In this document: positions 18,901 through 29,300 of the stretch, one piece after another
Layout: every line of letters starts with the position of its first letter
Position numbering within the stretch: the first letter of the stretch is position 1
Source: an uncultured Oxalobacteraceae bacterium
Lineage (GTDB): Bacteria > Pseudomonadota > Gammaproteobacteria > Burkholderiales > Burkholderiaceae
Direction: 5' to 3'
DNA length: 57,693 nt
NCBI GenBank assembly: GCA_946480015.1
Contig: CAMLIL010000025.1
Coordinates: forward strand, 1 to 57,693
Translations under genes and position numbers: made by a program
The notes under the pieces: generated by a model
The model's input: only the letters and a program-made list of their open reading frames with translations
What the model was told of the DNA's origin: nothing
Database searches by the model: none

Positions 18901-19503
18901 CTGGACGAACTGGCGCAGGCGTCCGAGCGCAAGAACTTCCTGGACGCGCAGAACCGCGACCTGGTCGAAGCGATCACCACGCTGGAAGACGCGATCGCGC
19001 GCATCGACCGCGAAACGCGCGACCTGCTGCAGGATACCTTTGACCGCGTCAACCATCATTTCTCCGAGCTGTTCCCGATCCTGTTCGGCGGCGGTAACGC
19101 CAAGCTGGTCATGACCGGCGACGAGATCCTCGATTCGGGCGTGCAGGTCATGGCCCAGCCGCCCGGCAAAAAGAACGCCACCATCCACCTGCTGTCCGGT
19201 GGCGAAAAAGCGCTGACCGCGACCGCGCTGGTGTTTTCGATGTTCCGCCTGAATCCGGCGCCGTTCTGCCTGCTTGACGAGGTGGACGCGCCGCTCGACG
19301 ACGCCAACACCGAGCGCTTCTGCCGCATGGTCAAGCGCATGTCGGACCAAACTCAATTCCTATTCATCTCGCATAATAAAATCGCGATGGAGATGGCCAA
19401 TCAACTGATCGGTGTGACGATGCAGGAGCAGGGTGTATCGCGCATTGTGGCGGTGGACATGGAGTCCGCCGCAAATTTCGCTACCGAGGCACAAGCAGCA
19501 TGA
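15979..19503 (+). CDS. smc: Chromosome segregation ATPase SMC
   Basis: The 1174-residue SMC protein has Walker A GPNGCGKSN at residues 31-39, long coiled coils rich in Gln/Glu/Ala (about 170-500 and 660-1010), a hinge at about 510-650, the ABC signature LSGGEKALTATALVF near 1072 and Walker B PFCLLDEVDAPLDD near 1095-1108. It organises and segregates chromosomes with ScpA/ScpB, which are not in the window. The GTG at 15979 gives the standard N-terminus VRLSSIKLSGFKSFVDP. An upstream GTG at 15901 overlaps the hairpin and adds a non-homologous extension. The stop overlaps zipA by 4 bases. Confidence 0.95.
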   Translation: MRLSSIKLSGFKSFVDPTNFQVPGQLVGVVGPNGCGKSNIIDAVRWVLGESKASELRGESMQDVIFNGSTHRKPAGRASVELVFDNNDGKAAGQWGQYAEIAVKRTLTRDGTSTYYINGQPVRRRDIQDIFLGTGLGPRAYAIIGQGMISRIIESRPEELRVFLEEAAGVSKYKERRRETENRLNDTRENLLRVEDILRELSANLEKLEAQAVVANKFHALQADQEEKQKLLWLLRKKEAQAEQTRYFRDMEQAQTELEGQTAKLRHVELDLEHLRQAHFAIGDRLHQAQGHLYQTNSEIGSLEAQIKFVIESRTRLQSQIATLTAQRNQWSTQREEYQQRIEEAEFLLEELGGRVEQSQMAAEAQAERLPDMEASYRAAQNRSVESRAKIMQAQQQIELASAHQRNASNILTGLATRRERLQQEKSGLNLPDSSHLANLRLQLEEKQQALEEQAMMLEEAAEQQQRVEEERSAAQAQVNAETAANAQLEARLNALRQMQERVQTQGKVQPWLAKHELAGLPRLWQKIQIEQGWETAMEAVLRERTGALEMSNIEWAKAFFGDAPPAKLAVYAPAVNAAPATEVAGLKPFASLLKLNEAGIRGVLQDWLHNVFAADDTTSAFAERARLPAGGAFVTRQGHMVTQSSVRFYAADAEQDGMLARQQEIDNLTKQLRAQAMLADEARARAVRAEAAAADLARRLQEARQRSAALTQSVHALQIDVVKQSEIEARFNQRSTQIAADLAEIAAQEAEQQQIRAESEEQFEQLDMALAELQGAHEDGQTDFLNKEQALADARDKLRELERAAQEAQFAEKSQRSRIEELKRNIATAAEQAGQVGESIELGRQELEALESGAANDGLQELLERRSAQEKALSDARHELDQITQQLRAAEESRMQAERSLQPQRDKITEMQLKEQAARLNQEQFDEALKSTGADEAALTEKLQPDMKPSYLQGEVTRLTNAIAALGAVNLAALDELAQASERKNFLDAQNRDLVEAITTLEDAIARIDRETRDLLQDTFDRVNHHFSELFPILFGGGNAKLVMTGDEILDSGVQVMAQPPGKKNATIHLLSGGEKALTATALVFSMFRLNPAPFCLLDEVDAPLDDANTERFCRMVKRMSDQTQFLFISHNKIAMEMANQLIGVTMQEQGVSRIVAVDMESAANFATEAQAA

Positions 19504-20561
19504 CAGATCTTCAAATCAGCCTGATCGGCGCCGCGACGGTATTCGTCGCCGGTGTCTTCGCCTATAACAAATGGCAGGAACACAAAGCCAAGAAAAGCGT
19601 GGAGCGCGCCTTCTCGTCCGAACACGACGATGTGCTGATGCGCAGCGGCGAGGCGCGCCAGGAGCCGGTGCTGGACCTGTCCGGCGCCGCGCCCGACGCT
19701 GCGGACGAAGCGCCGCTCACGCCGACGCTGCCGGGCACCACGGCCGACACCCCGGCCGCCGAACTGGCCACCAGCCTGGTCGATCCCCTGATCGACTGCA
19801 TGATTCCGCTGGCGCTGGAGATCGCCGTGCGCGGCGACAAGATCCTGCCGGTGCTGCAGACCCTGCGCCACGTGGGCAACAAGCCGATCCACTACATCGG
19901 CCTGCACGTCAACGGCGACTGGGAACCGATCACCCATGGCGGCGTGTACACCAAGCTGCAGGCCGGCGTGCAGATGGCCAGCCGCACCACCGCGCTCAAT
20001 GAACTTGAATACTCCGAACTGGTCACACGTCTGCGCGCGCTGTCCGACGACATCGGCGCCGAACCGGAGATTCCCGACATGATCGAAGTGATGGGCGAAG
20101 CACGCACCTTGCACCGCTTCGTGGCCGGCCACGACGCCCAGCTGGGCGTGAACCTGCTGTCGAACGGCGCGCCGTGGTCGATCCCGACCCTGATCGGCGC
20201 GCTGGAAAAGCAGGGCTTCGACGTGCGCCCCGACGGCCGCTACATCGTGCCCGACGGCGATGGCGGCCAGCTGTTCACCCTGTCGACCAATGTCACCCTC
20301 GGCGCCGACATCACCTCGCGCCTGACCCTGCTGCTCGACGTGCCCTGCGTGGCGCCGATGCGCGAAGCCTTCGGCCTGATGATCGCCTGCGCCAAGGCGC
20401 TGGTGGCGCGTCTGGACGCCACCATCGTCGACGACAGCAACCAGCCGCTGTCGGACGAAGCGCTGGCCGAGATCAACGGCCAGGTGCTCGCGTTCTATCA
20501 AGAGATGGAAACGGCCGACATCCCGGCCGGTTCGACCCGCGCGCTGCGCCTGTTCAGCTAA
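19500..20561 (+). CDS. zipA: Cell division protein ZipA
   Basis: The 353-residue protein has one N-terminal membrane anchor (ISLIGAATVFVAGVFAYNKW), a basic then Pro/Ala-rich linker (about 25-95), and a C-terminal ZipA_C domain that binds the FtsZ tail (ITSRLTLLLDVPCVAPMREA near the end). ZipA tethers FtsZ to the inner membrane during septation. Identification is supported by its place between smc and ligA, a conserved arrangement. The ATG overlaps the smc stop (ATGA), and ligA follows after 9 bases. Confidence 0.88.
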   Translation: MTDLQISLIGAATVFVAGVFAYNKWQEHKAKKSVERAFSSEHDDVLMRSGEARQEPVLDLSGAAPDAADEAPLTPTLPGTTADTPAAELATSLVDPLIDCMIPLALEIAVRGDKILPVLQTLRHVGNKPIHYIGLHVNGDWEPITHGGVYTKLQAGVQMASRTTALNELEYSELVTRLRALSDDIGAEPEIPDMIEVMGEARTLHRFVAGHDAQLGVNLLSNGAPWSIPTLIGALEKQGFDVRPDGRYIVPDGDGGQLFTLSTNVTLGADITSRLTLLLDVPCVAPMREAFGLMIACAKALVARLDATIVDDSNQPLSDEALAEINGQVLAFYQEMETADIPAGSTRALRLFS

Positions 20562-22628
<2,067 letters not shown>

Positions 22629-23519
22629 ATGAAACCAATAAGAAAAGCCGTTTTCCCTGTGGCCGGACTGGGTAGCCGCTTTCTGCCTGCCACCAAGGCG
22701 CAGCCGAAAGAGATGCTGCCGATCGTCGACAAGCCGCTGATTCAATACGCGGTCGAAGAAGCGGTTGCCGCCGGCGTTACGGAGATGATCTTCATCACGG
22801 GCCGCAACAAGCGCGCCATCGAAGACCACTTCGACAAGGCGTACGAGCTCGAATCGGAACTGGAGCAGGCCAACAAGGCCGAGCTGCTGGAACTGGTGCG
22901 CAACGTGATTCCGAAGAACGTCAACTGCATCTACATCCGCCAGTCGGCCGCGCTGGGCCTCGGCCACGCGGTGCTGTGCGCGCGGCCGGTGGTGGGCGAC
23001 GAACCGTTCGCCGTGCTGCTGGCGGACGACTTCATGGATGCGAACGGCGGCAAGCCCGTGCTGGCGCAGATGACCAGCGTGTACGAATACGAGAAGTGCA
23101 GCATCCTGGCCGTGCAGGACGTTCCGCGCCAGAACACCCGCCAGTATGGCATCGTCAGCGCCTCGTCCTACCGCCCCAATCTGGAGCTGGTATCGGGCAT
23201 TGTGGAAAAGCCGCAGCCCGAGGTGGCCCCGTCCACCCTGGCGGTGGTGGGCCGCTATGTTCTGTCGCCGAAGATCTTCGACTTCCTCGAAAATCTTGGC
23301 ACCGGTGCGGGCGGTGAAATTCAGCTCACCGACGGCATCGCCGCACTGATGGAATCGGAGCGCGTGCTGGCCTATCGCTACGCGGGCCAGCGCTACGACT
23401 GCGGCTCCAAGCTCGGCTACCTGCAGGCGATGACGGCGATGGGGCTCAAGCACCCTGAAACGGCGGCCGGCCTGCGCGAATTCCTGGACCATTTGCACAA
23501 GGAGCACAATCCGTCATGA
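22629..23519 (+). CDS. galU: UTP--glucose-1-phosphate uridylyltransferase
   Basis: The 296-residue nucleotidyltransferase makes UDP-glucose from UTP and glucose-1-phosphate for polysaccharide and LPS synthesis. The signature [20 protein letters not shown] is at residues 11-30, then [24 protein letters not shown] (shown here only to note the metal-binding Asp-Asp), and [12 protein letters not shown]. Length is normal. It starts directly after the ligA stop and overlaps def by 4 bases. Confidence 0.95.
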   Translation: MKPIRKAVFPVAGLGSRFLPATKAQPKEMLPIVDKPLIQYAVEEAVAAGVTEMIFITGRNKRAIEDHFDKAYELESELEQANKAELLELVRNVIPKNVNCIYIRQSAALGLGHAVLCARPVVGDEPFAVLLADDFMDANGGKPVLAQMTSVYEYEKCSILAVQDVPRQNTRQYGIVSASSYRPNLELVSGIVEKPQPEVAPSTLAVVGRYVLSPKIFDFLENLGTGAGGEIQLTDGIAALMESERVLAYRYAGQRYDCGSKLGYLQAMTAMGLKHPETAAGLREFLDHLHKEHNPS

Positions 23520-24052
23520 GCGTACGCGAGATCTTGAAGATGGGCGACCCGCGCCTGCTGCGCGTGGCCGAACCGGTAACGGAGTTCGGCACGCCGGCGA
23601 TGCAGGCGCTGATCGCCGACATGTTCGACACCATGCACCATGCGAATGGCGCTGGACTGGCGGCGCCCCAGATCGGCGTCAACCTGCAGCTGGTGATCTT
23701 CGGGTTCAAGCAGAATCAGCGCTACCCGGATGCGCCGCAGGTGCCCGAGACGGTACTGATCAATCCCGTCCTCACGCCGCTGTCGAAGGAGAAGGAATCC
23801 GCCTTCGAAGGCTGCCTGTCGGTGCCGGGCCTGCGCGGCGTGGTCCCGCGCTACACCCGGCTGCGCTATCAGGGCGTCGACCAGTTCGGCAACGCGATCG
23901 ATCGCGAAGTCGAAGGCTTCCACGCGCGCGTGGTACAGCACGAAGTCGATCATTTGCTCGGCATTCTTTACCCGATGCGCATTGAAGACTTCAGCCAGTT
24001 CGGCTACACCAGCGTGATGTTCCCCGACCTCGACCCCGATGATGATGACTGA
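23516..24052 (+). CDS. def: Peptide deformylase
   Basis: The 178-residue metallohydrolase removes the formyl group from nascent N-terminal methionine. The three family motifs are present: [10 protein letters not shown] (45-54), EGCLSVPG with metal ligand C100, and QHEVDHLLG with H142, catalytic E143 and H146. An acidic tail (DLDPDDDD) ends the protein. The gene is not beside fmt, as it often is, so this may be one of two deformylases (inference). Confidence 0.95.
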   Translation: MSVREILKMGDPRLLRVAEPVTEFGTPAMQALIADMFDTMHHANGAGLAAPQIGVNLQLVIFGFKQNQRYPDAPQVPETVLINPVLTPLSKEKESAFEGCLSVPGLRGVVPRYTRLRYQGVDQFGNAIDREVEGFHARVVQHEVDHLLGILYPMRIEDFSQFGYTSVMFPDLDPDDDD

Positions 24053-24053
24053 T

Positions 24054-24533
24054 ATGCGTATTCGATGTGCCGCACTGATCCTGGCCGCCGCCAGCAGTAC
24101 CGCAGCTTTTGCCCAGGAAGCGCCCGCCGCTGACGGCAAGCGCAGCGAACTGTGGATCGACACCGGCTTTGCGACCTACCACTTCCAAAGCGACAAAGAC
24201 CTCAATGGCCGCAATCCCGGCATCGGATTTGAATACCGCTTCCTGGACAGTGCAGCCGTAACGGTTGGCCGGTTTTACAACAGCGATCGCCAGCACTCGA
24301 ACTATGCCGGCGTGTACTACCAGCCATGGAGCTGGGGCGGCGTGCGCTTCGGCGGCGTGATCGGTGGCTTCAACGGCTATCCGAAGATGCGCGATGGGGG
24401 CTGGTTCCTCGCCGCGATCCCGACCGCCACCTGGGAATACGAACGCGTGGGGATCAACGTGGCCGTGGTCCCGACGTACAAGGAACGCCTGCACGGCGGG
24501 ATTTCTGTGCAGCTCAAGTTCAAGCTGTTTTAG
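24054..24533 (+). CDS. Small exported beta-barrel-like protein
   Basis: The 159-residue product has a signal peptide cleaved near AFAQ, then alternating polar/hydrophobic strands with many aromatic residues (GFATYHFQSDKDLNGRNPGI, EYRF, YAGVYYQPWSWGG) ending in VQLKFKLF, as small outer-membrane barrels do. It recalls PagP-sized barrels, but no catalytic motif is recognised. The ATG at 24054 follows the def stop by one base and puts the signal peptide at the N-terminus; upstream in-frame ATGs overlap def. The stop codon lies within a 13-bp direct repeat at 24520-24532. Confidence 0.65.
   Translation: MRIRCAALILAAASSTAAFAQEAPAADGKRSELWIDTGFATYHFQSDKDLNGRNPGIGFEYRFLDSAAVTVGRFYNSDRQHSNYAGVYYQPWSWGGVRFGGVIGGFNGYPKMRDGGWFLAAIPTATWEYERVGINVAVVPTYKERLHGGISVQLKFKLF
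24520..24532 (+). repeat. 13-bp direct repeat, left copy (candidate island boundary)
   Basis: TCAAGCTGTTTTA here is identical to 29301-29313, and both copies continue with one mismatch and then CGC. The two copies bracket the AT-richer accessory segment and lie at the 3' ends of the flanking genes. An attachment or duplication site is inferred only from position. Confidence 0.4.
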
Positions 24534-24538
24534 CGCCG

Positions 24539-24597
24539 CCATGCCGCGACAGCGATCTGTTGCGGAATTCTTACAGCCGCCCGCAAGCGCGGCATGG
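24539..24597. terminator. 10-bp inverted repeat after the barrel-like gene
   Basis: CCATGCCGCG (24539-24548) and CGCGGCATGG (24588-24597) are perfect inverted arms separated by 39 bases. They lie between two convergent genes. The loop is long and no T-tract follows, so termination is only one possible role. Confidence 0.35.
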
Positions 24598-24798
24598 ATC
24601 AATGTGATGCCATAGATCAAGTTTTACATTTGCTGAGTGCCATTCTCGAGTGCAACTTCCCACTTACCCCTTGGCGCGATTGCTGGTAGTGCTATCCAGC
24701 CTCGCGCACCTCGGCGTTGGCGCGGTCAGAGCAGTAGCACTGCCCGCAGTCGCAGCGTCGGCATACGATCATCCGCGCCCGAAACTAAACAAGTAACT

Positions 24799-25875
24799 TC
24801 ACACCACTTCGAAGATCTTGAACGTCCCTGGGATATTCTTGATATCGTTTATCGTTCCGACCTGTTTGGTTTTGACTGTAGTGGTAACACGTGCCACGGT
24901 CGATTGCGAAAGCAGAATTTGACCTCCGTCCGATCGCCCCTCTATTCGGCTGGTAAAGTTAACATTTGGTCCCAGGGCGGTGAATTGATCACGAAAACTT
25001 GTTCCTACGTTTCCAACGAGCACGTCCCCGGTGTGAATCCCGCATCCCAATCCCACCTCGATGCTATCCGGCACATACAGGACCCACTCTTTCATCCATT
25101 TGCTGACGACTTTTTCAAATTCCGCCCGCAACTCCCGCGCAGCCTGTACCGCAGATTCAGCATCAGTCAGTCCATTGCTGCTGGCTTGATCAAGAACGCC
25201 AAATAAAGCCATTATTCCGTCGCCGATGAACTTATCCAAGACCCCACCATTCCGAAATATTACCCGCGCCCCAGTTTCGCAGTAGTCCTTTAAGAATCCG
25301 GCAATCAGTGCGGGATGAGCTTTCAAACTTTCACATAATCTGGAAAAACCACGCACATCCCAGAATACAATTGTAACAGTTTTGCTCGCCACTTCTAGGA
25401 GAGTAGGATTCCGGTCAATCGCATCAAAAACTCGCGGGTCGAAATACCTGCTCATAAAATTAATCTTCTTCGACCATGCGCTATAATTTATCGCCGCCCT
25501 TGTTTTTATTATAATTTCGCGGGAGGCAGACGCTCCGCGAATATTTTTCTCTACCACATCGAATGCCCCATAGTCAAAGGCGGCATAACGGTCGAGACTC
25601 TTTTCCTTGGCGGTGAACAATATTGCAATCACAAGCGGATCGATTTTCCTAGCCTTTTGCAAGACACTCATTCCGCTGGCCTCAGTGTCCATTACTAAAT
25701 CCGTCAGAACCACATCAATTGGCTCATTTTTTTCAAATTGCTGTCGTAAGATATTTACGCCATCGCCTTCGCTCGATGCAGTAAAAATAACCCAATCTGG
25801 ATTCGCATCACCTAACGCTCGGCGCAACGCGTTAAGATTTTCCGTCTCATCGTCAATCAGCAAGATTCTGGACAA
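24799..25875 (-). CDS. Response regulator fused to a class III nucleotidyl cyclase
   Basis: The 358-residue protein has a receiver domain (1-125) with acidic pair D8/D9, phosphoacceptor D59 (VVLTDLVMD), T88 and K110. A class III cyclase domain (about 165-358) follows. It keeps metal-binding D173 (FWDVRGFS) and D219, purine lysine K215 (LDKFIGDG), T299 at the second specificity position, and transition-state N306 and R310. A Lys/Thr pair is typical of class IIIb adenylyl cyclases, so cAMP is the expected product, but this is untested. The TTG start is preceded by GGAG at good distance. It lies 23 bases after the histidine kinase gene, its likely phosphodonor. It is AT-rich compared with flanks. 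Confidence 0.88.
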   Translation of the reverse strand: MSRILLIDDETENLNALRRALGDANPDWVIFTASSEGDGVNILRQQFEKNEPIDVVLTDLVMDTEASGMSVLQKARKIDPLVIAILFTAKEKSLDRYAAFDYGAFDVVEKNIRGASASREIIIKTRAAINYSAWSKKINFMSRYFDPRVFDAIDRNPTLLEVASKTVTIVFWDVRGFSRLCESLKAHPALIAGFLKDYCETGARVIFRNGGVLDKFIGDGIMALFGVLDQASSNGLTDAESAVQAARELRAEFEKVVSKWMKEWVLYVPDSIEVGLGCGIHTGDVLVGNVGTSFRDQFTALGPNVNFTSRIEGRSDGGQILLSQSTVARVTTTVKTKQVGTINDIKNIPGTFKIFEVV

Positions 25876-25898
25876 GTTATTCTCCTAGGTTTGCACGT

Positions 25899-27707
25899 CT
25901 ATCGTTTCGTTCTTTGGTCAACCAACTGCGCGATTGAATCGGCGGCAGGCAAGTAGATTTCAAAATCCGCCCCCTTCCCCGGCACTCCGGATTCCAAAAT
26001 AATCCCGGCGTGCCCCTCAATGATCCGTCGAACTAAGGCGAGTCCGAGTCCTGTTCCATGCTCATGCGTTGTAAAAAAAGCGTCGAAAATTCGACTTTTC
26101 TCAGCTACTGGAATACCTACCCCGTTATCCAAAAAATGTACGAGAACATACTGCTTATTACTATCCAATATCGATGGCAGCGATTCGGCCTTAGGGCAAG
26201 AAACATTTATCACTATGTTCTTTTCTTCCTTATCAAACCAGTGTACAGAATTCGCAACAAGTTCATCGAAGCATTCCGAAAGCCTTTCTAGATCGCCAAG
26301 CACGAAGGTTTCAGGTGGGCAATTTATCTCGCAATGTATATTTTGGTTACAAACTGTTCGCACGGCCTGAGTTAATATCATGCGCAACGAAATGTGAGCC
26401 AGCTTAATCTGCTGGGCCTTAGCCAGCGATTTGAATTGCTCGACAAAGCTCTTGGCCTTTTCTACGGCCGAACGAATATTATCGACAACTTCCATTGCTT
26501 CCGTTATTCGTTCTTCCATAATGCGTTTTTCCAGGGGGTCGAGATCCGTTTCGATGGCAAATATTGGGTTGCCGATCTTATGTGCCGCTGCAAACGAAAT
26601 ATCCTTCCAAACTGCATCTCTTTCTGCACTGGCCCTTCTTCGTTTTTCCTCCTCAAGTTCCAGTACCAACGAGGTAAGACGGATTACCATTCCGGAATTC
26701 TCGTTATACAAATCCTCATAACTCTTCCGCGTCTCCGATCTCAATCGCCCCTCATCGGAAAAATACTTATAGCCAATTTGCGGAAATTGATGAATGAGCG
26801 ATGTTAGATAAGATTGATCCCACACTCGCAAACGCGCATTTGTGCTCATCGGGTTACGCCGGGCTCTTCGTCGCCAATTCTCGCTATATTGAGCAAACTC
26901 ATCCGACTGTGCACTATTTCTGGGTGAGATCAACAAAACCGTAAAAGTGGCTGCGCTCTGAAGATGAGACTTACCTCGCGCCTCATCGGAATGCCGCGAC
27001 AACCAATGAATCAAATATGCCGGATCGTGGAGTGCCATTTCCATTAGGTTATCAGTAGGGATATTCCCCATTGAGATCAACCAGAGCTCCTTATATTCAA
27101 ATCCGTCTGGGTCCTTCTTCGGCAGTTCGGCGATCATATCAACTTCAGGCGAATCGTTTTGCCAGTCAATGCGCTTGAAACCCATTTGTGTAAGCAATTC
27201 CTTGCAGAGATTGTCCGTGTCCGTCGGAGAGAGTTTGTCCCAATCGACAAAGAAAGGCGCGGAAGAACTCCCTCTTAAAGCCGCCTTGCGTCGCGGAAAG
27301 AGCCGAAATTCGGTCAATAGCTTCGAGATCTTTTTTATCAGGGATGCGAAACCGTCTGGATCGCGAGAATATAACTGGATATGATATTCCTGCACATCGG
27401 AAGGTATGTCATGACTGAGAGTATCATTGGCAAGGAGGAACACTTCCTTTCCCATAGCTTGTGCTAAGCCAATCGCGTAAAATACGTTGGGGTCGTTTTC
27501 AGAGATTTCCGCAATGATACAATCCGCGTTTGCTAGCTCACCGATGATACTTTCCCGCATCGAATGCGTAAGCGAGCGTTGGCCACTCCTTGCCTTTGCG
27601 ATCTGAAAACCTGCCTGATGGACCCCAGCGGTTATAGCGTCTTTGACTCTCTCCGAGCCAGGCAGGTGGGGTATTGCTATGTAGCATCGCTGCTTCTTTG
27701 CGGCCAT
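25899..27707 (-). CDS. Soluble histidine kinase with TIR/deoxyribosyltransferase-like N-terminus
   Basis: The 602-residue protein has no membrane segments. Residues 1-135 resemble the nucleoside 2-deoxyribosyltransferase/TIR-like fold (YIAIPHLPGSE, ADCIIAEISENDPNVFYAIG, MGKEVFLLAN), but A78 replaces the Glu usually found in NPNVFYELG. Residues 150-265 look like a degenerate Mrr-type nuclease domain (CKELLTQMGF, D190), without a clear ExK. A coiled coil (about 335-365) leads to the kinase: H376 in AAAHKIGNP, N-box N486, DNGVGIP at 527-533 and GTGLGL at 551-556. It would autophosphorylate on H376 and signal to the adjacent receiver-cyclase. The ribosome-binding site is weak and codon use is AT-rich. 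Confidence 0.85.
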   Translation of the reverse strand: MAAKKQRCYIAIPHLPGSERVKDAITAGVHQAGFQIAKARSGQRSLTHSMRESIIGELANADCIIAEISENDPNVFYAIGLAQAMGKEVFLLANDTLSHDIPSDVQEYHIQLYSRDPDGFASLIKKISKLLTEFRLFPRRKAALRGSSSAPFFVDWDKLSPTDTDNLCKELLTQMGFKRIDWQNDSPEVDMIAELPKKDPDGFEYKELWLISMGNIPTDNLMEMALHDPAYLIHWLSRHSDEARGKSHLQSAATFTVLLISPRNSAQSDEFAQYSENWRRRARRNPMSTNARLRVWDQSYLTSLIHQFPQIGYKYFSDEGRLRSETRKSYEDLYNENSGMVIRLTSLVLELEEEKRRRASAERDAVWKDISFAAAHKIGNPIFAIETDLDPLEKRIMEERITEAMEVVDNIRSAVEKAKSFVEQFKSLAKAQQIKLAHISLRMILTQAVRTVCNQNIHCEINCPPETFVLGDLERLSECFDELVANSVHWFDKEEKNIVINVSCPKAESLPSILDSNKQYVLVHFLDNGVGIPVAEKSRIFDAFFTTHEHGTGLGLALVRRIIEGHAGIILESGVPGKGADFEIYLPAADSIAQLVDQRTKR

Positions 27708-27751
27708 ATGATTAAATTTTCTCTTCAGGTTATCTCAGTCGCCCGGGCTTA

Positions 27752-28219
27752 CTACCTAGAAAATAATGGGCGATTTCGATTAGGATGGATTTTTCTCATA
27801 TAAAATTGTCTCCATAATGGCCAGCGCGATTGAACCAGCACCCGCAGCATGCTGACATATAAAAATCGTTTAAGCAATCCGAAAAAAGCACGCCTATCAC
27901 CGCCGTAAGCGCCGATGAACGGCGCAGTTTGTACGTCGAACGCGGACTCAATACTGACCTGACTGATTTTCCGGATGAGGCCTTCGATGAGAGTCTGGCC
28001 ATTGCCGGCATCACAACCGAATCGCCAATCCTCGTCGTCGAGTGGCCAACTCACTTCCTTGTTCATCGGCGGCGAGGAGAGCAAGGCGCTTGTTCGAACC
28101 AACGCAGCGCATGAGAAAATCGGCTTTGGACGCGCGCGAGGTAAAAGTTGCAACCCGCGCACGAGAACCAGGCAGGGATGGATGCTGTCCACCACCACTT
28201 CATTCACGATGCTTAGCAT
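27752..28219 (-). CDS. Hypothetical ORF, possibly a decayed gene
   Basis: The frame is open for 155 codons and sits between two minus-strand genes, with gaps of 12 bases upstream and 44 bases downstream, which would suit an operon. The central part (from MNKEVSWPLDDEDWRFG to GAYGGDRR) looks protein-like with sensible codon use. The first 50 and last 40 residues look less convincing. No domain is recognised and no good ribosome-binding site precedes the ATG. A start near 28066 (MNKEV) is equally possible. It may be a gene remnant. Confidence 0.3.
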   Translation of the reverse strand: MLSIVNEVVVDSIHPCLVLVRGLQLLPRARPKPIFSCAALVRTSALLSSPPMNKEVSWPLDDEDWRFGCDAGNGQTLIEGLIRKISQVSIESAFDVQTAPFIGAYGGDRRAFFGLLKRFLYVSMLRVLVQSRWPLWRQFYMRKIHPNRNRPLFSR

Positions 28220-28231
28220 GTTCTGCTTAAC

Positions 28232-28906
28232 CTATTGTCTTACTGGCGGGAGAGGCGGGAGCGGTAGTGGTGGTGGTGGCGCGAAGACCATCGCCGCATG
28301 CCGTTGTGGCCGCTCGACAAAATAACGCTCGCCTCTCGGAAAGAGCACCCCAGGCGACGGTGGGACTGCCGGCATGTCGATGCTGCGCCACGCCTTGGTG
28401 CCTAGGCGCCACGCAGCATCAATGGTAAAGAGGAATGCCTTGTCCGCATCGTCACCACCTACTATCTCTACAAAGTCGCACTGGTGAAAACGAGCGAGGT
28501 TGCCGGGAGAGTGGTCAAACATTCCAATTTCGACCATCCAAAAGTCGCCAGACGCCTCGGCCAGCTTAGTGACCCATTTTTTATACGCCTCGACATCGAT
28601 AACATAGTAGGTCGCGGCTGCAAGTATAACGCTCAGAGTCCCCTTGTGCTCGCCGATGAATTGCACGCCAGGCAATGCTCCAGCCATCAGCATTTCTTCA
28701 AGGACGGCAATGATCCGGGTATCGTGATCGTCATCCCATATGACGGCGAAGTCATGCACACGGGGACGGGGCGTCGCCTCCTGGAGCACATTGCGAGAAT
28801 CGATTGCACGGAAGACGGAGTAGGGGGGGAAGCGCCGAGTGATCGGGTGCTCCTCGTCATACAGACATTGGAATAGCGTGGAATAGGTGGGTGTGACGAT
28901 AGGCAT
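28232..28906 (-). CDS. Protein of unknown function with proline-rich tail
   Basis: The 224-residue product is soluble-looking, with HDFAVIWDDDHDTRIIAVLE, ALPGVQFIGEHKGTLSVIL and an aromatic/acidic C-terminal half. The last 16 residues are almost only Pro and Leu (PPPPLPLPPLPP). I recognise no family. The ATG at 28906 is chosen because GGAG lies 6 bases upstream; the longer frame to 28969 has no ribosome-binding site. GC content is between that of the AT-rich kinase genes and the host flanks. It is the first minus-strand gene of the accessory segment. An effector or immunity-type role is conceivable but not supported by a motif. Confidence 0.6.
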   Translation of the reverse strand: MPIVTPTYSTLFQCLYDEEHPITRRFPPYSVFRAIDSRNVLQEATPRPRVHDFAVIWDDDHDTRIIAVLEEMLMAGALPGVQFIGEHKGTLSVILAAATYYVIDVEAYKKWVTKLAEASGDFWMVEIGMFDHSPGNLARFHQCDFVEIVGGDDADKAFLFTIDAAWRLGTKAWRSIDMPAVPPSPGVLFPRGERYFVERPQRHAAMVFAPPPPLPLPPLPPVRQ

Positions 28907-29300
28907 TGCGGGCTCCAATTTCGTTGGGGAGGTTGTGGATTCCTCCACTGCCCAGTGGCTTTCGGCCATTGAGCGGGTTCAAGTGTAAGCTTAGCAGAAG
29001 CTCCGCCCGGACATTTAACGCGATCAGCGGCAAGCATGCGTTGCTAAGGTCCCCCCGAAAATAGTTTTTCGTTGAAGTAATCGCTGAGAAGTTTGAAGAC
29101 AACAATGATAACGACATTCCTGACCTTATTTACGAGTAGAAATAGGCTGGTCCGAGAACAGGCATCTTCGTGGTAGGTGCCGACGCGGGAGGAATTGGTT
29201 TGGTTCCTTCGCGGGAGTATAGGCCCCCGCGTTTCGCGAGGGCGATGGTCTAGCTGGATATTTGGCGGGCGTCGGGCGGGCCGAGGTTTTCCGCCCATCG
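28907..29300. other. Intergenic stretch without a supported gene
   Basis: About 400 bases hold no convincing coding frame. The left part is AT-rich; the right part contains GC-rich hairpin potential (CCCCGCG, TTT, CGCGAGGG near 29227-29243) and an AGGAA/TTCCT pair near 29190-29208. The left part should contain the promoter for the minus-strand accessory genes, but no confident promoter was read. Confidence 0.5.

Noticed and set aside
24637..25206. 189-codon plus-strand frame at the start of the AT-rich segment
   Set aside because: Mostly the shadow of the receiver-cyclase gene, whose catalytic motifs are all on the minus strand.
24799..25875. Loss of the adenine-specifying Asp in the cyclase (Gln at residue 298), suggesting another nucleotide
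   Set aside because: Counting back from N306 and R310 shows the specificity position is T299, the Lys/Thr type found in class IIIb adenylyl cyclases.
27929..28325. Short plus-strand frames in the accessory segment
   Set aside because: No ribosome-binding sites and low-complexity Ser/Gly products; they lie opposite more plausible minus-strand frames.
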